Below, one piece after another: positions 32,311 to 36,241 of a stretch of 36,241 nucleotides of DNA (position 1 is the first letter of the stretch; every line of letters begins with the position of its first letter). The DNA lies in contig JAJTFQ010000020.1 in NCBI GenBank assembly GCA_021299955.1, positions 1 through 36,241 on the forward strand, given 5' to 3'. Position numbers and translations under genes: made by a program. The DNA comes from Chitinophagaceae bacterium (lineage in GTDB: Bacteria; Bacteroidota; Bacteroidia; Chitinophagales; Chitinophagaceae). Below the pieces are notes generated by a model, which saw only the letters and a program-made list of their open reading frames with translations, had not been told where the DNA came from and did no database searches.

Positions 32311-34308
32311 ATGTACATGATCAGGATTTTGTTTGCCATTCTGTTTGCCATGCCTATGCGCGTAAAAGCCCAGCCATTCGACCTCTCTGCGTACCCTGTG
32401 TATGAAGGTGACGACCTGGGACTGACCTATACATCGAATCGATCCACCTTCAGGATCTGGGCCCCCACAGCCGAAGCGGCGGAACTTGTCCTCTACGATC
32501 GCCCTCTGGGTGGTGAAGATCTTCGCCGGATCCCGCTGGAGCGGGGGAGGTCCGGTACATGGCAGATCTCCCTTCAGGGAGATCAGAAAGGCCTTTATTA
32601 CGCTTTCCGGGTCAGGATCAGATCGACCTGGAGCCAGGAAGTGCCGGATCCCTATGTGAAACTCGTGGGTACGAACGGCCGTCGTGGTGTGATCGGCGAC
32701 ATTCGTGAAACAGATCCTCCCGGATGGTCTCTTGATCGGTCCCCGGCCTTTGGCGGGGTGTCCCCTTCCCCGGTAGATGCCGTGATCTATGAGCTGCATG
32801 TCAGGGATGCAAGTATTCATCCGTCCTCAGGCATCCGGGGAAAGGGCAAATTTCTGGGACTAACGGAAACGGGTACCCGAAATACATCCGGACGATCGAC
32901 CGGCTTGGATCATTTGAAAGAGTTCGGGGTCACACATGTGCATCTGCTGCCATCCTATGATTTTTCCAGCGTCGACGAATCAAAGCCCGAAAAGCCTCAG
33001 TACAACTGGGGTTATGACCCATTGAACTACAATGCTCCGGAGGGTTCTTATTCAACGGATCCATCCGACGGGCTGACACGGGTCAGAGAATTTAAACGAT
33101 TGGTGAAAGCCTTTCATGATAACGGACTCAGGGTGGTCATGGACGTTGTATATAACCATACGATGTTCACCGAAACATCCTGGTTCGAACAACTGGTGCC
33201 CGGATATTTTTATCGAAAACGTGCGGACGGCAGTTTCTCCGATGCCAGCGCTTGTGGGAACGAGACCGCCAGCGAACGACCGATGATGCGTAGGTTCATG
33301 CTCGCATCACTCAAACACTGGGTACAGGAATATCATGTGGATGGCTTTCGTTTCGACCTGATGGGCATACATGATATCGAGACCATGAACACCATCTCGA
33401 AGGAATTGCATGCCATCAAGCCCGATATTTTGCTGTATGGAGAGGGCTGGACGGCAGGATCCTCGCCTTTGCCTGACAGTCTGCGCGCACTGAAGCGCAA
33501 TGCCGCCAGTCTCGACCGGATCGCCGTCTTCAGCGACGACATCCGCGATGGCATCAAGGGGAGTGTTTTCGTACACGACGAAAAGGGGTTTGCATCCGGT
33601 CGAGTGGGTACAGAACAATCTATACGCTTCGGGATCACTGCCTCTACGGCGCATCCTCAGGTGGATTTTTCAAAGGTCAACTATTCAAAGGCGCCGTATG
33701 CCGCATCTCCGGAACAGGTGATCAGCTACAGCGAATGCCACGACAATCACATCCTCCGCGACAAACTGGAGATCTCCGCCCGTACCGCCACGCCCGAACA
33801 GCGCATGGACATGCAGCGACTGGCCAACACCATCGTGCTGACGGCCCAGGGTATTCCCTTCCTGCATGCGGGATCTGAGTTCCTGAGGACCAAGAAAGGG
33901 GTGGAGAACTCCTTCAACGCCGGGGATAGCATCAATGCCATTGATTGGGATCTGAAGACCCGAAACGAGGACACCTATGCTTTTATCCGGGCGCTGGTCA
34001 GCATGCGAAAAAGACACCCCGCCTTCAGGATGCGAACCGCCGCCGATATTGCATCCCACCTGAAGTTCCGGGAGGATTCGACGGCGGGTGTCATCGTCTT
34101 TGAGATCGATGGTGATGCCGTTGGTGATGAATGGAAAGAGATCCTGGTCGCCTTTAACGGCACACCGGCGTCGAAGGTCATCATGTTGCCCCGATCGGGA
34201 TCATGGCGTACACATATCCATGACAACCGGATCTCTTCTGGCAGGATCAAGACCCCATCGCTAACCCTCAAACCCTTTTCCGCCGCTGTCCTCTATAAGG
34301 CGCGTTGA
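32311..34308 (+). CDS. pulA: Type I pullulanase (GH13), exported
   Basis: A 665-residue debranching enzyme that cleaves alpha-1,6 bonds in pullulan or branched starch/glycogen. The N-terminus (IRILFAILFAMPMRVKAQ) is a signal peptide with cut after KA. Residues about 35-125 form a CBM48-like domain (TFRIWAPTAEAAELVLYD). The catalytic barrel has YELHVRDAS, the type I pullulanase signature YNWGYDP (231-237), VVMDVVYNHT, GFRFDLMG with nucleophile D349, LYGEGW with acid/base E378, and the stabiliser in CHDNH (D478). A C-terminal beta domain ends near LTLKPFSAAVLYKAR. It lies 9 bases after pckG. Met3 (32317) is another start. Starch/glycogen-derived glycans outside the cytosol are the likely substrate. 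Confidence 0.93.
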   Translation: MYMIRILFAILFAMPMRVKAQPFDLSAYPVYEGDDLGLTYTSNRSTFRIWAPTAEAAELVLYDRPLGGEDLRRIPLERGRSGTWQISLQGDQKGLYYAFRVRIRSTWSQEVPDPYVKLVGTNGRRGVIGDIRETDPPGWSLDRSPAFGGVSPSPVDAVIYELHVRDASIHPSSGIRGKGKFLGLTETGTRNTSGRSTGLDHLKEFGVTHVHLLPSYDFSSVDESKPEKPQYNWGYDPLNYNAPEGSYSTDPSDGLTRVREFKRLVKAFHDNGLRVVMDVVYNHTMFTETSWFEQLVPGYFYRKRADGSFSDASACGNETASERPMMRRFMLASLKHWVQEYHVDGFRFDLMGIHDIETMNTISKELHAIKPDILLYGEGWTAGSSPLPDSLRALKRNAASLDRIAVFSDDIRDGIKGSVFVHDEKGFASGRVGTEQSIRFGITASTAHPQVDFSKVNYSKAPYAASPEQVISYSECHDNHILRDKLEISARTATPEQRMDMQRLANTIVLTAQGIPFLHAGSEFLRTKKGVENSFNAGDSINAIDWDLKTRNEDTYAFIRALVSMRKRHPAFRMRTAADIASHLKFREDSTAGVIVFEIDGDAVGDEWKEILVAFNGTPASKVIMLPRSGSWRTHIHDNRISSGRIKTPSLTLKPFSAAVLYKAR

Positions 34309-34318
34309 GTCGGATGGG

Positions 34319-34350
34319 TTTGGTGAAACGAACCTTTCTACGTACTTTTG
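34319..34350 (+). promoter_or_regulatory. Full-consensus Bacteroidota promoter for the DEAD-box helicase
   Basis: TTTG (34319-34322), a 20-base spacer, then TACTTTTG (34343-34350) match -33/-7 consensus TTTG-N19/20-TAnnTTTG at every fixed base. Transcription should begin near 34357, leaving a leader of about 130 bases before the GTG start. Confidence 0.75.
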
Positions 34351-34419
34351 TGATTCCATAAGTTATACGCTTCACTGATTTTGTCCCCTTCTCCGTTCAA
34401 CTTCCTGTGCAGATGTAAC

Positions 34420-34464
34420 GTAAGGCCGGTAACGTGCCCATGACTCCATGTGGCAGCCTTACCG
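34420..34464 (+). promoter_or_regulatory. Structured 5' leader element of the helicase mRNA
   Basis: A central hairpin TGCCCATG (34435-34442) / CATG-T-GGCA (34447-34455) has 8 pairs, one bulged T and an ACTC loop. Outside it, the 3' strand GCCTTACCG (34456-34464) can pair either with GTAAGGC (34420-34426) or with CGGTAA (34427-34432), but not with both. The start codon follows 22 bases later. Confidence 0.5.
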
Positions 34465-34486
34465 ATTAATCATCTAAATCTACATT

Positions 34487-36031
34487 GTGTTATTCAAGGA
34501 ATTACCGCTCATTGAGCCAATCCTTCGTGCCCTGGCGGACGAAGGTTACGAAACCCCCACGCCCATCCAGCAACAGGCCATACCGGTCGTGCTGCAGCAG
34601 AGAGACCTCCTGGGATGCGCGCAGACAGGCACCGGAAAGACCGCAGCCTTTACTGTTCCCATTCTCCAGTTGATGGACGCCCATCCTCCGGCCGGCCACG
34701 GGCAGCGACCGATCCGGACCCTGATCCTGACCCCAACCCGAGAACTGGCCATCCAGATAGGCGAAAGTATTAGGGCCTACGGCAAGCATCTGAAATTGAA
34801 AAGCCTCGTGATCTTTGGCGGCGTATCCCAGGTACCGCAGGTACAATCCCTGCATCAGGGTGTTGACATCCTGGTGGCCACCCCCGGGCGTTTGCTCGAT
34901 CTGATGCAGCAGGGACATGTTAGCCTGCGGGATATACGCTTCTTTGTACTAGACGAAGCTGACCGTATGCTGGACATGGGTTTTGTCCATGATGTCAAGC
35001 GGATCATTGCCCATCTGCCCCAGCGCCGGCAAACCCTTTTCTTTTCTGCCACCATGCCTGCGGAGATCCAGTCACTTGCGGATGTCTTGCTGAAAGACCC
35101 TGTACGGGTGGAAGTGACACCTGTGTCATCCACTGCCGAGACGGTTGGCCAGTCACTCTATTTCGTGGAGAAAAAATTCAAGACCCCGCTGCTCGTCCAC
35201 ATCCTGGCTGACAACGATATCAAGTCGCTGCTCGTGTTTTCAAGGACGAAGCACGGAGCGAACAAAATTGTCAAGGATCTGCAGAAGGCCAGTATTTCGG
35301 CGGAGGCCATCCACGGCAACAAATCTCAGAACGCACGTCAGCTGGCATTGCAGAACTTCAAGATCCGGAAGACAAGGGTGCTGGTGGCGACCGATATCGC
35401 AGCCAGGGGCATCGACATCGAAGAACTGGGGCATGTGGCAAATTACGATCTCCCGAATGTACCTGAGACTTACGTGCATCGGATCGGACGTACCGGTCGG
35501 GCGGGCGCCAGCGGACTGGCTTTATCTTTCTGTGATGCGGAGGAAAGAGAGTTCCTGCGAGACATACAGAAACTGATAGGGAAAAAGATCCCGGTCGTTG
35601 AAACGCATCCTTATGCCGGCATGACGGCGCCAAAGGAAATCGAGTCGAATACCCCCGTATCCAGGCCGGAGCGCCGGCAGCATGCCGAGCCACGCCGTCC
35701 TCAGGCGTCTCAGCAGCAGCAGACACGTCGGCAGGATCGTCCTGCTGTGCACTCGAAACCCGAACGGAAGCTAACCATTTTAGCCAACCATTCTTCCGGT
35801 GGCCATGGCGCTACAAGCCGTCCGGCTCAGCCGCAGCGCAAGCAGGATCAGAAACCTCAGCCCGGACGTACACCTCAGCCTCCGCAGCGGCAGGCCGGCA
35901 ACGACAGACCCCGTCCTGAAAGGACTCCGGAACGCAGTATCGACAAGACTTCCATACCCGCTCCGGATACCCGTCCGTCCATGATCCAGATCCCGAAAAG
36001 CTGGACGGATTCTGATATGGAAAGATGGTAA
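34487..36031 (+). CDS. DEAD-box ATP-dependent RNA helicase (RhlE-like), GTG start
   Basis: A 514-residue RNA helicase, acting in ribosome assembly or RNA turnover. All core motifs are present: Q motif with TPTPIQ (23-28), Walker A AQTGTGKT (45-52), [16 protein letters not shown] (156-159), SAT (187-189), [10 protein letters not shown] and HRIGRTGR (331-338). The core ends near 370; the remaining about 140 residues are a low-complexity tail rich in Pro, Gln, Arg and Ser, probably for RNA binding, ending in a less repetitive [16 protein letters not shown]. The start is GTG 34487, directly before the conserved [12 protein letters not shown]; no ATG is near. It has a full-consensus promoter and a long structured leader. 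RhlE versus CsdA/DeaD assignment rests on overall style. Confidence 0.92.
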   Translation: MLFKELPLIEPILRALADEGYETPTPIQQQAIPVVLQQRDLLGCAQTGTGKTAAFTVPILQLMDAHPPAGHGQRPIRTLILTPTRELAIQIGESIRAYGKHLKLKSLVIFGGVSQVPQVQSLHQGVDILVATPGRLLDLMQQGHVSLRDIRFFVLDEADRMLDMGFVHDVKRIIAHLPQRRQTLFFSATMPAEIQSLADVLLKDPVRVEVTPVSSTAETVGQSLYFVEKKFKTPLLVHILADNDIKSLLVFSRTKHGANKIVKDLQKASISAEAIHGNKSQNARQLALQNFKIRKTRVLVATDIAARGIDIEELGHVANYDLPNVPETYVHRIGRTGRAGASGLALSFCDAEEREFLRDIQKLIGKKIPVVETHPYAGMTAPKEIESNTPVSRPERRQHAEPRRPQASQQQQTRRQDRPAVHSKPERKLTILANHSSGGHGATSRPAQPQRKQDQKPQPGRTPQPPQRQAGNDRPRPERTPERSIDKTSIPAPDTRPSMIQIPKSWTDSDMERW

Positions 36032-36046
36032 ACCTCTGCGTGCATG

Positions 36047-36241
36047 TCAGCCTTTCATCGACCGATCGATGGCGCTGCCGAAGAGGTAGCCCAGCATCAT
36101 ACCTGACAATCCGCCGGCCAGGCTCCAATGCCAATGTTGTCCGCCGGTGAACCAGCCGAAAGACAATCCAAAGATGAGTCCGATGACCGCCATAAAACGC
36201 GCGGCTGTCGGACTCTTTTTAGTTCTGGCCGGTATGTGCGG
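36047..36241 (-). CDS. C-terminal part of a small membrane protein (5' truncated by window edge)
   Basis: A minus-strand frame is open from the window edge to TGA (36049-36047), giving 64 residues: a basic stretch (PARTKKSPTAARF), a hydrophobic segment MAVIGLIFGLSFGWF, a short WHW turn, and a second Gly-rich hydrophobic segment LAGGLSGMMLGYLFGSAID ending in RSMKG. The Gly-rich helix hairpin resembles small membrane proteins with glycine-zipper pairs. The family is not recognised. It is convergent with the helicase gene, with 15 bases between the stops. Confidence 0.55.
   Translation of the reverse strand, partial: PHIPARTKKSPTAARFMAVIGLIFGLSFGWFTGGQHWHWSLAGGLSGMMLGYLFGSAIDRSMKG

Overview
The window looks like chromosomal DNA of a Bacteroidota bacterium, probably close to Chitinophagales/Sphingobacteriia. 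The evidence is as follows. Several genes are preceded by the Bacteroidota -7 promoter motif TAnnTTTG. Shine-Dalgarno sequences are weak or absent. Protein styles are typical of the phylum (TilS C-terminus, PlsY, SIMPL protein, stand-alone FtsE, DUF1501/DUF1553 cytochrome cluster, bestrophin). GC content is moderate, a little above 50%. No phage, insertion sequence, CRISPR array, rRNA or tRNA was seen, and genes are packed tightly with no gene-free stretch above 300 bases.

Layout. 1-3.3 kb: end of tilS, then on the minus strand rlmH and a rhomboid protease, then a SIMPL-domain protein and ftsE. 3.3-5.5 kb: two minus-strand glycosyltransferases. 5.6-11.2 kb: a small membrane protein and core genes rpsO, pnp, prmA, plsY and an M48 lipoprotein protease, with clear terminator hairpins. 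11.3-14.8 kb: a DUF3052-like protein, a CYTH protein, a saccharopine-dehydrogenase-like reductase and a secreted SGNH hydrolase. 14.9-20.65 kb: a tight five-gene minus-strand operon for acyl-CoA catabolism (SDR, acyl-CoA dehydrogenase, APH-fold kinase, 3-hydroxyacyl-CoA dehydrogenase, second acyl-CoA dehydrogenase). 20.7-22.7 kb: dnaG. 22.7-28.8 kb: a three-gene planctomycete-type cytochrome/DUF1501/DUF1553 cluster. 29-30.3 kb: a His-rich small protein and a bestrophin. 30.46-34.3 kb: GTP-type PEP carboxykinase followed closely by a secreted type I pullulanase. 34.3-36.2 kb: a DEAD-box RNA helicase with a structured leader, then the end of a small membrane protein.

The most interesting parts are: (1) the kinase plus acyl-CoA dehydrogenase plus SDR operon, which resembles the parts list of bacterial levulinate/4-hydroxyacid catabolism and of animal ACAD10/11; (2) two genes broken at a single site each, a frameshift near the end of one acyl-CoA dehydrogenase and an in-frame TAG in the cytochrome/LRR protein; (3) a well-formed terminator whose U-tract touches the prmA start codon; (4) a helicase leader with two mutually exclusive pairings; (5) compact palindromes in the two divergent promoter regions near 28.86 and 30.38 kb. 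Function assignments rest on motif recognition by eye; no database search was run.
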